A DNA stretch of 64,000 bases from Benincasa hispida (GCF_009727055.1 NC_052354.1:293302-357301); one strand, 5' to 3'; counted from the stretch's first letter, positions 23,231 through 34,239 are shown. The notes: a model not told the origin generated them from the letters alone. Translations and numbers: made by a program.

Positions 23231-23379
23231 TGAGGGGGAGAAAATATATTATATTATTTTAGGATTGTTAAATTATATGAATTATTTACTATTTTTCCTT
23301 CACTAGAATTTTTTTTTCCATTGAGTTTTTCCTAGTAAAATTTTAACGAGGTATATTATATATATATATATAGACATCT

Positions 23380-23760
23380 AAGGGGGAATATCATAAATAT
23401 TATAAAAATAGATGTCCAATGCTTAGTGTCCTAAAAGGCATGTGTCAATATTAATGTTGTCTATGTGCCTTGTAGTTATTCATGTTTGGTGTCCATGTAA
23501 GACCACATTCTACTTGTCACTTCGCCTATAAATAATATCATTTGATAAATCATGAAAAACACACATATTGGTGAGAAAATCCACTTCAAAATTTCACTCA
23601 AATTTTCATATGATCCAATTTTCATAATTTTAGTTATTTTATTATATTATTAGATTATATTAGATTTATTTATTTATTATTATCTTTACATATTCTTATG
23701 TTATATTTTCTCCATATCCGCGTTCCTCTTAGCTTCGTTGTACTCCTCAATTTCACAACA
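23380..23760 (+). mobile_element. Copia 3' LTR of the plus-strand element
   Basis: A purine tract (CTAAGGGGGAATAT, 23378-23391) precedes CATAAATATTATAAAAATAGATGTCC. A TATA box CGCCTATAAATAAT lies near 23525 and the end TTTCACAACA falls at 23760. Another G-rich tract, ATGAGGGGGAGAAAA near 23231, directly follows RNase H. The 5' boundary is uncertain by about ten bases because TG is mutated. Confidence 0.65.
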
Positions 23761-23769
23761 GTAACGACT

Positions 23770-23980
23770 GTTTTTTTAATAATTTTTAACAATTGTAGTG
23801 GTTAGCATATTTATATATAAGTAATATAATTTTTTAAAATTCATTTTCTTTTAAAACAACCATATTAGATAATGAAAGAAGCAAGAGACTGAAGGGAGGG
23901 TGACATATTAAAAAAATGGTAAATGAACCTTCTATAGTAAATAAAAAACTAAAAAAAGCACACGACAAAAGAAAAAGGAC
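23770..23980 (+). promoter_or_regulatory. Orphan copy of the DUF247 promoter region
   Basis: This stretch aligns with the DNA upstream of DUF247 gene 2 (about 28365-28555). Shared blocks in order are TTAGCATATTTAT, ATAATGAAAGAAGCAAGAGACTG (ATGATGAAAGAAACAAGAAACCG at 28480), AGTAAATAAAAAAC, and GCACACGACAAAAG (ACACGTGACAAAAT at 28536). The G-box is mutated to CACACG. The match stops where the Mutator-like repeats begin, and no DUF247 coding sequence follows. It is best read as the leftover 5' flank of a lost or displaced DUF247 copy. Confidence 0.65.
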
Positions 23981-23990
23981 CTTTAATATT

Positions 23991-24090
23991 AATATTGTTG
24001 TTTTCAAAACTTATTAGAGAAATATTGTTGTTTTCAAAACTTATTAGAGAAATATTGTTGTTTTGAAACTTATTAGAGAAATATTGTTGT
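23991..24090 (+). repeat. 30-bp tandem repeat at MULE left end
   Basis: The unit AATATTGTTGTTTTCAAAAC plus TTATTAGAGA is repeated three times with a period of exactly 30, then 29, before merging into the GGGAGTTCGAGG sequence. It is likely a terminal-repeat expansion of the element. Confidence 0.8.
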
Positions 24091-24589
24091 TTTGGGAGTT
24101 CGAGGCTAGAGGTCGAACGTTGAGAACTCGACGAACAAAGAAAAGTTTGGAAACAATATATAAGCCGAAACTTCAACCCTCAACAAGGGAAATCTCGCGA
24201 ATCTCGCTTAGGTTGTCGAAGGTTGAAGTTTCGACACACATCCACCCTCGAGATCGTAGGTTTATTAGTTTTCTTTTTCCCTCATAGAGGAAATAAAGTA
24301 ATGAGATGGTATACTATATGTATCTGTGTACTCGAGCTACTTCTAACAACCTATGCATTTTGTTATCATTTCGAATTAGATGGAGGCTTGTGGGATTGAC
24401 GTGAGGGGGTGGTGATGGCTATATTTCTGGGAGCGAACTCCAGGCGAATATGAAACGCATGGATACAAGTTATGTCTTGGAATGAAAGACAATTCCGAAT
24501 TAGCTTTGTCTACGAACAAAATTTTGTATATTAGGTTGTCGAAGGTTACACACATGTCGAAACTTCAAAGCGATTAAGGAGATAAGTGG

Positions 24590-24990
24590 GCTGAAATAGA
24601 TTAAGGAGAGAGCAAGATTCAAAGCGAGATAGTAGGAGAGAGCGAGATGTTGAACGAGATTTTAAGAGAGAGCGATATTTAAAACGAGAATGTTGGAGAG
24701 AGCGAGATTTAGTTTATATTGACTAATCTGACTAACATTGAACTTGGTAAAATGAAATGGTTGAATAATTGAAAAATGAGATTATTCAAGAATACACATT
24801 GAATGCTAAGATTACGCATTGAGTTTCTGGTAGTAGATCCATAATCAAAAAAGTGTTTGTGATTGTTCCAGAAGAAATGAAAGCTAGTAATCATTAATGG
24901 AAAAATAACAACAATAACAGAGAGAGCGAGATCTTAGGAGAGAGTGAGAGTGAGAAAGCTAGATCTTAGGAGAGAACGAGAGTCTTCACT
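24590..24990 (+). repeat. GAGAGAGCGAGAT short-motif array
   Basis: The word GGAGAGAGCGAGAT, with small changes, recurs about eight times, for example at 24603, 24634, 24665, 24696 and 24920-24975. Early spacing is close to 31 bases. The complementary motif ATCTCGCTCTC fills 27655-27740, so the two arrays form inverted subterminal repeats of the MULE. Confidence 0.65.
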
Positions 24991-25039
24991 TTATTTGAAC
25001 TTTTCATATAAATATATATATAAAAAAAAGAGAAAAAAA

Positions 25040-25530
25040 TAGCTAATAATCATACTATAATTGAATAATCATTAGACTATAATTGAATATATTAGATTAT
25101 TATACTATAATTGAATAATCATTAGACAATAAATTGAATATATTAGATTATTATATTATAATTGAATAATCATTAGACAACAAATTGAATAATTAGACTA
25201 TTATATTTAAATTGAATAATCATATTAGACAACAAATTGAATATATTAGATTATTATACTATAATTGAATAATCATTAGACAATAAATTGAATAAATGAA
25301 ATATATTAGATTTATTATACTAATAAATTGAATATATTAGATTATATAACTATAATTGAATAATCATTAGACAATAAATTGAATAAATTGAATATATTAG
25401 ATTATTATACTATAAATTGAATATATTAGATTATTATATAATGTAAAACTTTATTGATTACAAAAAAAAAAAATTGAATATATAAAAAATTATAATAAAA
25501 AAATTGAATATACAATAAAATGAATATATA
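25040..25530 (+). repeat. A+T-rich minisatellite, about 50-60 bp unit
   Basis: ATTGAATAATCATTAGAC and ATTGAATATATTAGATTATT alternate in about eight imperfect units, ending in TTGAATATA-type text. It is non-coding. Confidence 0.8.
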
Positions 25531-25619
25531 ATAAAAAAAATTTATTTATTATTCAATCCCTAACTATCTGGAACCGTCTTAGTAACGAAGGACACTTCCT
25601 TCGATTATGTCCTAACTGG

Positions 25620-25960
25620 TTACAAAATCAACATCGTTGTTTGAGTGGCTGGTTCTGTCCAATCCATCTCGTTGTGATAACGTGAACTTTTCGGTCTACC
25701 AGGTCTTCTCAACAACGATGATCGGGATGTAAAGACAGACATATGAGGGTGCATGATCCAGTAATCTTCATGCGGTACAGTTTGAAATTGAGGAGAGTAA
25801 CATTCAACATACGTTGACAATTTGTAGTAGTCCTCAATAAAATCTTCGTAGTTCATGTTAAAATGTGAGCAAACGGCCATAAAATGCGAGCATGGAATGT
25901 CGAATGCTTGCCACTTCTTATATGAACAATACTGCTCGGTATGATGGCTTGTTCGAGATC
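25620..25960 (-). pseudogene. MULE transposase, C-terminal SWIM segment only
   Basis: The minus strand reads CSYKKWQAFDIPCSHFMAVC (SWIM zinc finger, C-x(n)-C-x-H) from about 25940, then YEDFIEDYYKLSTYVECY, FQTVPHEDYW and RRPGRPKSSRYHNEMDW. This is the typical end of plant MuDR-type transposases. The DDE core that should lie before it (higher coordinates) is absent and replaced by a plus-strand PMD gene, so the element cannot mobilise itself. Confidence 0.85.
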
Positions 25961-26069
25961 ACTAAGTGATTTTATTCACTTGATGTTCCTGCCACTGTTA
26001 GCTAACCTCTATGATGCGAGGCGGTATTCGTGGGGTGGAGCATGCTTGGCATGATTGTATAGACAACTA

Positions 26070-27438
26070 TGCAAAGCAACAAGACCTGAGGTTCGAGAGA
26101 TAGCTAGGCCTCTCATACTTTTGCAACTATGGGCTTGGGAGCGATTTCCAACAATGGCTCCACAGCTACATCATGTTAATGACGGTCAGTTAGTTGGATG
26201 AGCCTACGGTTCTCGGTATGTTGTTTTAATTCAATTTAATTTTTATATCACTAATCTAGTTAATTTAAATTCTAAATTGTCAATTTAAACATTTAGGTGG
26301 AGAGACAAATTTTGTGTGACTAGGACAGCCACACATATAGTCAACCAGTATAGATACATGTTTGATCTGCTTCAACCTGAACAGGTACATTACACTAAAC
26401 CTAATTGATTATTTTATTCACATTTTTATTGTATTTGTCTTTAATATTCTCTAATATAATATTTTGTGTTTCAGGTTATTTGAGAGTTGTACAAAATTAT
26501 TATACATACTTTGCCTAATTTTTGTACGAATGGTCAAAACATATGGCGGATGATGAGTCCTCTCATATGTTTTCACATTGGTGAGTGGTATCTTCCTGAC
26601 TGGGTGATGAGACAATTCGGTTTTCAGCTGGATGTCTCATCGCCTTGTAATACTGAACCCATACTGCATGATATTGACCTAAGGCTGGAGATTGGTCCAA
26701 AAAATTGTACATTTGGTAGTTCGATGGCACTATCGTGCAAGGTTTATTGCAGTGAGAATTTCTCTTGAACAATTTGACACAGATGTTACTCCAAAATATA
26801 TTCATTGGTATAATAATATCACAAGGCGCTACGTCACTCGTCCGGGAGCAGCTGTGTGTCATCTAGTAAATGAATGAATACTATCTAATTTTTTTTAATT
26901 TAAATTTATTTTAAATGTTGTCTAATTGTTTTATAATTCATAGAGATTGAACAACAGTAGACTCCGTGAGGTTGTAAATGATCCGAACCAGGTTCTTGCT
27001 ATATGTAGTGACAACTAAAGCTATATGGAGAAAATTCATTATATGTACGATATACCTATTGTTCCTCAACCAGCTCTTAGACGTAGAGGACCTGTTCGGG
27101 AAGAGAATGAGTTTGATGAGATTGCACATAATGTGGAAGAGTTGCCCCCTATGACGTAGACGTAGAGTCAAACTGATTATGTTAGTTCGATGATGATGAT
27201 GCTAGTATTTGGTTCAGGACATTATGACTCAGAGGCTGGTCCTTCGTCTTCATACATGCATGAACATGGTTGGGGTCGTGGAGAGAATAATGAATATTTA
27301 TATTATGAAGCGCCTACAGAGGTACCAGAGCAACATCAAGAAGAACCCGAGCAACCTCAAGTTCGAAGTCAACGACGACAACGACAACCAGCTCGAAATC
27401 GACGACGTCCGCCTTGTGAGACACATTTATTTTTGTAA
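26070..27438 (+). pseudogene. Plant mobile domain (PMD/MAIN-like) gene, decayed
   Basis: The predicted product matches PMD proteins (MAIN-like; annotated in databases as phosphatase 7 long form homologs): RPEVREIARPLILLQLWAW, then TRTATHIVNQYRYMFDLLQP, HTLPNFCTNGQNIWR, CNTEPILHDIDLR, then YVTRPGAAVCHLV and VFGSGHYDSEAGPSSSY, with an arginine-rich tail. Introns are still visible: GTATG...TTTAG at 26216-26296, GTACAT...TTTCAG at 26385-26474, and one starting GTAAAT at 26866. Stops near 26200, 26482, 27016 and 27158 and a frameshift near 26690 inactivate it. PMD domains are often carried by Mutator and gypsy elements; host MAIN proteins act in meristem maintenance and silencing. Confidence 0.8.
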
Positions 27439-27654
27439 TTATTTTTATATAAATGAGATATTTAATTTATATTTTTTTATTTTTATGAGTTATTATTATT
27501 TTTTAATTTATTCTTTTTAGAGTTTAAATAAAATAATAAAATATTTTTAGAAATTATTTTTATAAAATGGAAAATTAAAAAAAAAAGGATTAGAAAGAAA
27601 AAGGTGGAATGTGTAAGAATTAAAAAGGAAAAAAAAGGAGAAATTTGTATGGTA

Positions 27655-27740
27655 TTCTCGCTCTCTATCAAAATCTCGCTATCTCGCTCTCGCTCAAAAT
27701 CTCGCTCTTCCTCTCTCTCATAATCTCGCTCGTGAATTTG
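27655..27740 (+). repeat. ATCTCGCTCTC array
   Basis: TCTCGCTCTC, AATCTCGCT and TCTCGCTCGTG words repeat here, the reverse complement of the array at 24590-24990. A longer plus-strand version lies in an unrelated LTR at 51470-51930. Confidence 0.7.
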
Positions 27741-28135
27741 ATTGGGAAGTTCAGTGGCAAAAAGGAGATTCATTAGCTCGTTATTTAGTCAGACTTGCTG
27801 AGATGACAGAATCCGTAAAAATTATTTAACAAGCTTTGGAAGGAATTCCAGGGGGACTTTATGAAAATTTAGAAATACGTATCTTTTGATAGAAGAAGGT
27901 CTTCGGAATGATAATTAAACAGACTTAATAATAATGTTAGGAAGGGTAAAGTCGAGGGTTCAAAGTTCGACATACAAATGAAAGGAAGGTCGAGGGTTAA
28001 AAATTCGACCTATCTAGGTCGAATTTTCAACCCTCGACTTATTTTTTTTAAAAAAAAACAACAATATTTTTACAAATAGTTTGAAAACAGCGATATTTTT
28101 CTAAATAGTTTCTAAAAGGACAATATTTTTTTAAT

Positions 28136-28480
28136 TTTTCCAAAGAAAAAACACCCAGATGGATTTTGGGTTGTACCCATTTTTTACCGTCTAGACAACG
28201 GTAAAAATCTGTCAAGCGCCAGATTTTTTTCACAGTGTAAATAAAATATGACGGACATGAGATTATCTGCCGTCTAAGCTCACCTACCGTGATAATGGTG
28301 AAGATTTAATAATAATAATAAAAAATAATAATAAATGGTAACTTGCATGCAGCAGCAACTTTTTTAAAAAATAATTTCAATGGTCGTTGTCATTACTCAT
28401 TAGCATATTTATTTATAAATAAATATTTTTTAAAAAAATCGTTTTCTTAAAATAAAATAAAATGAAATAAAAACTCATTG
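28136..28480. other. Spacer between MULE and DUF247 gene 2; possible CACTA-type end
   Basis: No gene. TTTTTTTCACAGTG at about 28225-28238 reads CACTGTGAAAAAAA on the minus strand and is backed by repeated ACGGTAAAAA/CCGTCTAGAC words (28180-28275). This could be a weak CACTA-like terminus, but no partner end is seen. From about 28365 the sequence is the DUF247 promoter block shared with 23770-23980. Confidence 0.35.
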
Positions 28481-28536
28481 AATGATGAAAGAAACAAGAA
28501 ACCGGAGAGAGAAAGTAAATAAAAAACAAAAAAGAA

Positions 28537-28542
28537 CACGTG
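28537..28542 (+). promoter_or_regulatory. G-box (CACGTG) in the DUF247 gene 2 promoter
   Basis: CACGTG in ACACGTGACAAAAT lies 121 bases before the ATG at 28658, the same spacing as in gene 1. Retention of the palindrome at fixed distance in both intact genes, and its loss in the orphan promoter at 23958, suggests it matters. Confidence 0.5.
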
Positions 28543-28657
28543 ACAAAATCCTTTAAAATGGCATAAATCTTCCTTACTCTGTTCGTGAATCATTAATCCA
28601 ATCTAAAAAAAAACTACCGCTGTTTCAGACTCCCCCACTTCAACCACCCACTCCAGA

Positions 28658-30274
28658 ATGGATTCCTCTGGATTCTCCATTCTCAACGGGACCCTCGACA
28701 AATCTCACTGGGTTCTTCAAATCAACGACCTTATTCACCAAAATGCCCTCCCTGCCGCCTCTCATACCCCCATTTCCATCTTCCGACTACCGGAATCCGT
28801 CCACGACGGCGACCAGGCGTCATACCTCCCCTGCCATGTCGCGCTGGGGCCGTACCACCATTTCCGGCCAGAGCTTTCCAAGATGGAGCTGTTCAAACTT
28901 GGGAAAGCCAAGAATCTGAATTGGGATCCCCAACTCCATGAGCTCGCAGATCAGCTTAAGCCATTGGAGCTCAAAATCCGAGCTTGTTTTGATCAAGCCC
29001 TTGAAATTAGTGGCGAAACCTTATCATGGGTACTCCTCATTGATGGTTTGTTTCTAATTCATCTACTACTTCAAAATAAGTATAGGTGTCGTCCCTTTCA
29101 ATTCCCTCTACAGATATTTTATGGGAAGTTATCGTCTGAGTTTGAGATTGTTAGTGATATGGTGAAGCTTGAGAATCAGATTCCATTGTTTGTTCTCAAT
29201 GAAATTTGCCCCAAAGAATCCAACAACTTCTTGGCTCCTCTTTTATACCAATTCTCTGCCTCTGTTTCCCCAATACAATTGCCCTATTTCAACCCTCGAT
29301 TGGAATGCTTTGGATTCTCCTCTTATTTGCCTGAAATCTTCGATTTGTCTCACCATTTGCTACATTTTCTCTATTATCTGATTTTGCTTATTCCCGAAGA
29401 GATAGACGTGTCTAATCATAGGCGAAGAGATAGGGAGAATTCTTCTCCTTCTTCTTCCTCTGTTGAATTTGTGAGTCAGTGCTTCGAAATTTTGGGCTCT
29501 GTTATTAATTTAGCCTTCATTCAACAAGTCAAAGAGACCTTTGGTTTAATTCAACGCGTGTATAAACTTCTGGGTTTTATAACTAAATCAAATTTGGTTG
29601 AGAAAAAACCTCTTTTGATTATTCCTTCTGCATCAGATTTGAAAACTGCTGGATTCACTTTCAAATCCACCGGAGCTGGTATTCTCAAGTCTCGTTTTGA
29701 TAAGGAAACCCGCACTTTAACATTGCCTTGTATTCATCTTGATGGATTCTCTCAAGTTTTTCTCAAGAATCTAGTGGCGTTTGAAGCAATGGCAGAGCTG
29801 AATCCGCCTTGTTTGACCAAATACACTGCGGTAATTAATGGGCTATTGAGAAATTCCAAAGACTTGAAGATTTTAGAGAAAGCAAAGATTGTTCGTAACC
29901 ATTTGAACAGTGAAGAAGAGGCTGTGGAGCTGTTTAATGGGGTTGAGAACTCAACTAGCAGCTTGAAGAAAGACAGACTTTTGAAAATCCATCTGAAGGG
30001 TGGTTTCGTTTCTGAGTATGGGGGTAAGTTCGTTCAAGATGTCAAGAGGAACTATGAACTGGGATTGGGGGCTATGGCTGAGGGGATCAACAAAATCTAT
30101 GATAATTGCTGGAGAATGAAGATGAAGAAATTTATGTCTCTTGTATTCAAGTGTTTTGCCATTCTTGTCCTTGTTTTCCTCATTGTTCTTGTGATTGCTA
30201 GATTTCTTTGCAAGTTTCTCACCTGTCCTGTGGGAATCTTTCAAACTGTCATTGCTCTTCATCAGATGTATTGA
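28658..30274 (+). CDS. DUF247 (UPF0481) membrane-anchored protein, copy 2
   Basis: This is an intact single-exon 538-residue protein, a close paralogue of copy 1. Family marks are FRLPESVHDG at 42-51, the LGPYHHF box at 63-69, SWVLLIDGLFLIHLLL at about 123-138, KLENQIPLFVL at 170-180, and a single hydrophobic helix at about 495-521 near the C-terminus. The chosen ATG adds MDSSGFSILNGTLDK before the region shared with copy 1, which begins at its SHW/SQW. The two proteins differ most in the linker around 247-270, where copy 2 has RRRDRENSSPSSSS and copy 1 has LDTSSAAAA. This is a low-complexity hypervariable joint between two conserved halves. Function is not known. A C-tail-anchored plasma membrane location is inferred from the family. 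Promoter and coding homology with copy 1 indicate tandem duplication. Confidence 0.94.
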   Translation: MDSSGFSILNGTLDKSHWVLQINDLIHQNALPAASHTPISIFRLPESVHDGDQASYLPCHVALGPYHHFRPELSKMELFKLGKAKNLNWDPQLHELADQLKPLELKIRACFDQALEISGETLSWVLLIDGLFLIHLLLQNKYRCRPFQFPLQIFYGKLSSEFEIVSDMVKLENQIPLFVLNEICPKESNNFLAPLLYQFSASVSPIQLPYFNPRLECFGFSSYLPEIFDLSHHLLHFLYYLILLIPEEIDVSNHRRRDRENSSPSSSSVEFVSQCFEILGSVINLAFIQQVKETFGLIQRVYKLLGFITKSNLVEKKPLLIIPSASDLKTAGFTFKSTGAGILKSRFDKETRTLTLPCIHLDGFSQVFLKNLVAFEAMAELNPPCLTKYTAVINGLLRNSKDLKILEKAKIVRNHLNSEEEAVELFNGVENSTSSLKKDRLLKIHLKGGFVSEYGGKFVQDVKRNYELGLGAMAEGINKIYDNCWRMKMKKFMSLVFKCFAILVLVFLIVLVIARFLCKFLTCPVGIFQTVIALHQMY

Positions 30275-31085
30275 GAATAATCATGTTGATCATCTAAGAA
30301 CATGATGAGAAATTAGTGGAGAATTATGAAAGGCAAGTACCCATAAAACTTCCTAGTTTCTATCTATTTTGGTACCAAACTTTAAATGAATTTAAAGAAG
30401 TCTAATCAAATCTTCAATATATCTTGGAATTTTTAATTTTGAATCTTATAAGTCCTTCATCATTCACCAATTTATAAGACACAAAATTTATAGTTTAGAG
30501 TTTTATTGAACATAAAATTGAATTTTACATTTTATTGATATTTTTTCCAAAAAAAAAAAAAAGTATAACTTATGAACTTAATAGATACTTTTAAAATTCA
30601 AGACACAAATTGAAAATTAAGAAACCAATTAAAAGCTTTTTTAATGTTTAATGATTAATTAGACACAAACCCTACCCGATTTTTAATTTAATCTTTGATT
30701 ACTACTCTATAATAAACTGTTATATATAATACCAATTTGTTTGCTACAAAGACCAAAAAAATTATGACCCCATCTACACATAATTTTATATTAGTACTAG
30801 TTTTAATCACACGCAGGCTATATTTTATTTTTATTAATGAAATATTTAAATTGTATTAAAAAATGAGTGAGGATTAAATAATATATATTTTATTTTATTT
30901 TTTAAAATAATAAAATATTTATGAAGTCATAATGAGTGATTTTTCAAAATCTTTCGTATCTAATTTTTTTAGACTTATTTTAATATATCTTTTATTTATC
31001 CTATTTAGTAGAATATATTTTTTAGGTAAGTTTATTTAAATTAGGATAATTATTTTAAATGACAAAATTGCTGAAAATATTTTTA
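30275..31085. other. A+T-rich intergenic DNA after DUF247 gene 2
   Basis: 3' flank and intergenic sequence with A- and T-runs. I see no gene, RNA or clear element. Confidence 0.55.
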
Positions 31086-31215
31086 AATATGGTAAAATGT
31101 CACTATCTATCCGTGTCTATCAACGATAGATGGTAGTAATCTATCATTTTCTATCTTGTCTATCATTGATAGACAATGACATTTTGTTATATTTGTAAAT
31201 ATTTTGATCTATTTT
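31086..31215. repeat. TCTATCATTGATAGA-type small repeat
   Basis: GGTAAAATGTCACTATCTATC leads into ATCAACGATAGATGGTAG and CTATCATTGATAGACAATG, ending ATTTTGTTATATTTG. It has the palindromic core and the ATATTTG flank of a MITE-like repeat seen again near 32455-32670 and 33760-34200. Confidence 0.5.
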
Positions 31216-32454
31216 GTTATATTTGAAAACAACTCTTTAAATCATGTTTCTTAAATTTTTTTTTTCATTTCTATTTAAGAAAATGAATTAAAAATGGAGC
31301 ATGTATCAAATTTATACATGATTTTGGAGGTTGTATTAATTAAAAGCTTTGACTAATAATTGTATCAATTTAAAACCTTATCTGATAATTGTGTAATTTA
31401 AACATTGAACTTTCATAAGTCTCAATTTACATACTCTTCTAGATTTCATCAATTTACACACTCTTCCAGATTTCATTCAACCAATATCGTGTTAAATTAA
31501 TGACTTGATTCAATTAAACTCCTAAAACTTCATAAATCAATAAATTTTATTTCGATTACCTTTGAAAATCATCTAGTGTATCGATTCTTAAATGTGTCTA
31601 GACTTCTTCAACTGTCGGTTTTACAAAATGGATCATTAGAGTAAATGCATGGACGATCCTTAAAGAAAATTTTGATTAAGAGTATAAATTGATCCATTTA
31701 TGAAAGTTTAGAGGGTTAATTAATACTTATAAGAAAAGTTTAGGGGATTAATTAATACTTATAAGTTTAAACGATGTTTTCCCAAATAAAATGTAATGAG
31801 AGGTGTGAAATGAAAAGTTTAGGATCAATAAATTGATATAATTATTAGTTCAAGATTTAAATTAATATACAAAGTCCCTAAAATTTAAGGGGATAAATTG
31901 ATATTTTTCCTAAAAGTTATTATAAATAACACCTCTAGATCTTAAATATTGTTTACCTTAGCATCTATTTAATTTAATTAAGTTTTCAAAACTTAGTTTA
32001 ATGCATAAATTTTTTAAAAATAGTATATTTTTTTGAAAATATAAAAATATTTATACTTAGTCCTATCCTTTGTATCTTTTTCATGATTGAATATATATTT
32101 GCATTATTAATTTTATAACAGTGGTGATGTTTTTTTTCCCCTTTTAATCTCTTCTATACACTCATTAATTATCAACCATTTATATAATAATAAACATCAC
32201 ATCAGAAAAAAGTATTGTTGTGCGAATATCGTCATTAACGTTAATAAATAAACATTCATCTTCTTGAGTTGAAATAATTGTTTTATTTATAATTATATGT
32301 TATAATTTAATTACTTTCTTATGCATAACTCACATTATTGTGGAAGATTTTTTTTTCTTAAAAAAAAAAAACAATAACAATACAATTTAAAGAGACGTGG
32401 AAGGTTGGTTCAATTATTTATGAGAGTAATTGCAATTGGTAGCATTCTTAAGAA
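31216..32454. other. A+T-rich intergenic DNA
   Basis: No gene or structured element recognised. Weak GGGATTAATTAATACTTATAAG duplication occurs at about 31695-31765. Confidence 0.5.
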
Positions 32455-32670
32455 TAATAATATAACATCATTTAAAAAAAATTACAAATATGGACAAGTC
32501 TATTAGCGATAAATTCCTATCGTTATAGACTCTTACCAGTGATATAGACTCCTACCAATAATATGGTCGGATAGATTATTTAAATTTGTCCATATTTGTA
32601 ATTTTTTTTACATTACGTTATATCTGCTAATACTTTGGGTTTAATGTCTATATTTGCAACAATTTTATTT
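32455..32670. repeat. MITE-like element with terminal inverted ACAAATATGGACAA
   Basis: The left flank AAAATTACAAATATGGACAA (32478 on) is mirrored by TTGTCCATATTTGTAATTTT (about 32592-32611). Between them are GATAAATTCCTATCG-type and GATATAGACTCCTACCA repeats. The inverted ends enclose about 130 bases and it looks non-autonomous. Confidence 0.55.
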
Positions 32671-33011
32671 ATTTATTTTTTTTTTTAATATAGAGATGCA
32701 ACTTCTTATTTAATTAAAATTTAAGTCAATTTTTTAAAATATAAAATTAAGCCAATTTAAGTTAATAAAAATTCAGGCAATTTCATCTTTAAACAAAATC
32801 AGTATTTAATGAAGACAATTATTATTTAATGTATTATCATATAAATATGATGTAAGGTTTTCAATTACATTAAAATTAGTATTTTGTTCACGCCAATTAC
32901 AATAATTACATTTAAACAATCGTTAAATATATTTAAAGTTATTGAGTTCACCCCTCAAATCAATATTAAAAATTTGAGAAAATATTTATGGTAGTTGGAA
33001 GGGTAGAACAA
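32671..33011. other. A+T-rich intergenic DNA
   Basis: Nothing recognised apart from T-runs near 32675-32690. Confidence 0.5.
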
Positions 33012-33296
33012 ACCGTTAAGATCCCGTTTGTTAATCATTTGATTTTTGGTTTTTTGTTTTTATTTTTGAAAATTAAGCTTATTTCATCCACGTTTCTTAC
33101 CATGATTTATATTTTAATTCTCAACCAAATTCCAAATTTTTAAAAATAATTTTTTGAAAGCTATTTTTTTTAATTCTTAAATTTTGGCTTAGTTTTTAAA
33201 CCATTGGTGAAAAATAGATAATAAAAAAAGAAATTTAGAGGTGAAAGTAGTGTCCATAAACTTAATTTTTAAAAACAAAATGACTATCCAACGGGC
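33012..33296 (-). repeat. MITE, full-length copy
   Basis: Ends CCCGTTTGTTAATCATTTG (left) and AAAATGACTATCCAACGGG (right) are inverted repeats. The interior in reverse orientation contains the blocks of the 10668/12262 MITE, for example TTTAGAGGTGAAAGTAGTG (complement of CACTACTTTCACCTCCAAA) and AAACCATTGGTGAAAAATAG. About 285 bases, non-coding. It confirms the structure of the split copy. Confidence 0.75.
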
Positions 33297-34231
33297 GTAA
33301 AGAAAAAAAGCCATACAAAATTCATACTTTAGGCTACAAAAAGTATAAAAAAAAAGCAACAAACGAGCACAGTCCTTCATTAATCATTAATAAGACGATC
33401 AAAACAAGAAAATATAAAAAACAAGCTGTTAATAGCCGAATAAAAAAAACTTAAATGTGAATAGATTTCTATCACTTTCTGTTAATTTTATATGCTTTGT
33501 CGTACAGATGCTTTCTAAAAGAAAGCTTAGGAGGTCGCCTCTCACTCACATATTTTCTAGGAAAAATCTATAATTGAATCATTGGAAAGGAAGATGCATC
33601 TTATTGATATAGGTAGTAATTATCAATTCTTTTAAGCCTTTTTTAAACATAATGTCATATCTTCAAGATCTCATTTATTTGGACATGACATTAGTTCAGT
33701 CATGTATCTCTCCTAAACTCAGGCATTACATAGAATATATCTGTATTGTTTGTCAATTTCTGAAATTAGTAGAAAGTGATATACATCTATCATTGATAGC
33801 TAGTGACACTCTTCCGTCAATAATATCAAATTCTATCAATAATATAAAAAAACACAACTATCAAACTATTCAGCTAAAGTTAATTTCTTATCACTTGCAT
33901 GTTTTGTTTTAATTTCTCTTCTTTGATTCTCTTTATCATCATTAGTTTCCCGAAAGAAAATAAAAGTTAGAAGATACATTGTTACTAAGATAGTGATTGA
34001 AATCTAGCACGATAGACAGTGATATAGGTTTACCATTAATAGACAACAATAGTAGACTATCATTGTTATCATGGATTTGAGAAAAAGGCGTTGATTTCAC
34101 ATGTGTTTTCTTGCAACGTGGACTTTTTAGACTTTTTACATGGACTGGAGCAAAGTTTTGCTATGTTTGTAAATTGTTTTGGGTTTTGCTATATTTGCAA
34201 TTATTTTGAAAAAAATTGTAGGAAATGATCA
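33297..34231. other. Intergenic DNA with decayed GATAGA repeats
   Basis: No gene. Between about 33760 and 34200 are words such as CTATCATTGATAGCTAG, CTAGCACGATAGACAGTGATA and TTGCTATATTTGCAATTATTTT, relics of the small repeat at 31086 and 32455. A plus-strand frame at 33652-33912 has no recognisable product. Confidence 0.45.
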
Positions 34232-34239
34232 CAAATAAC

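Larger units (their letters stand above)
23985..28135 (+). mobile_element. Mutator-like element (MULE) carrying a PMD gene
   Basis: Both ends carry related inverted sequence. The left has AAACTTATTAGAGAAATATTG followed by GTTTTGGGAGTTCGAGG. The right, on the minus strand, has GAAACTATTTAGAAAAATATC, AATATTGTTGTTTTTT and GTCGAGGGTTGAAA. Inside the ends lie inverted GAGAGAGCGAGAT arrays (24590-24990 and 27655-27740). The interior holds a MULE transposase C-terminus (minus strand) and a decayed plant-mobile-domain gene (plus strand). Exact ends and the expected 9-bp target duplication could not be fixed. A further copy of the terminal sequence is at 62600-62815. Confidence 0.6.

Noticed and set aside
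27483..27773. Minus-strand frame with [13 protein letters not shown]
   Set aside because: Translation of the ATCTCGCTCTC array plus A+T-rich DNA; no domain.
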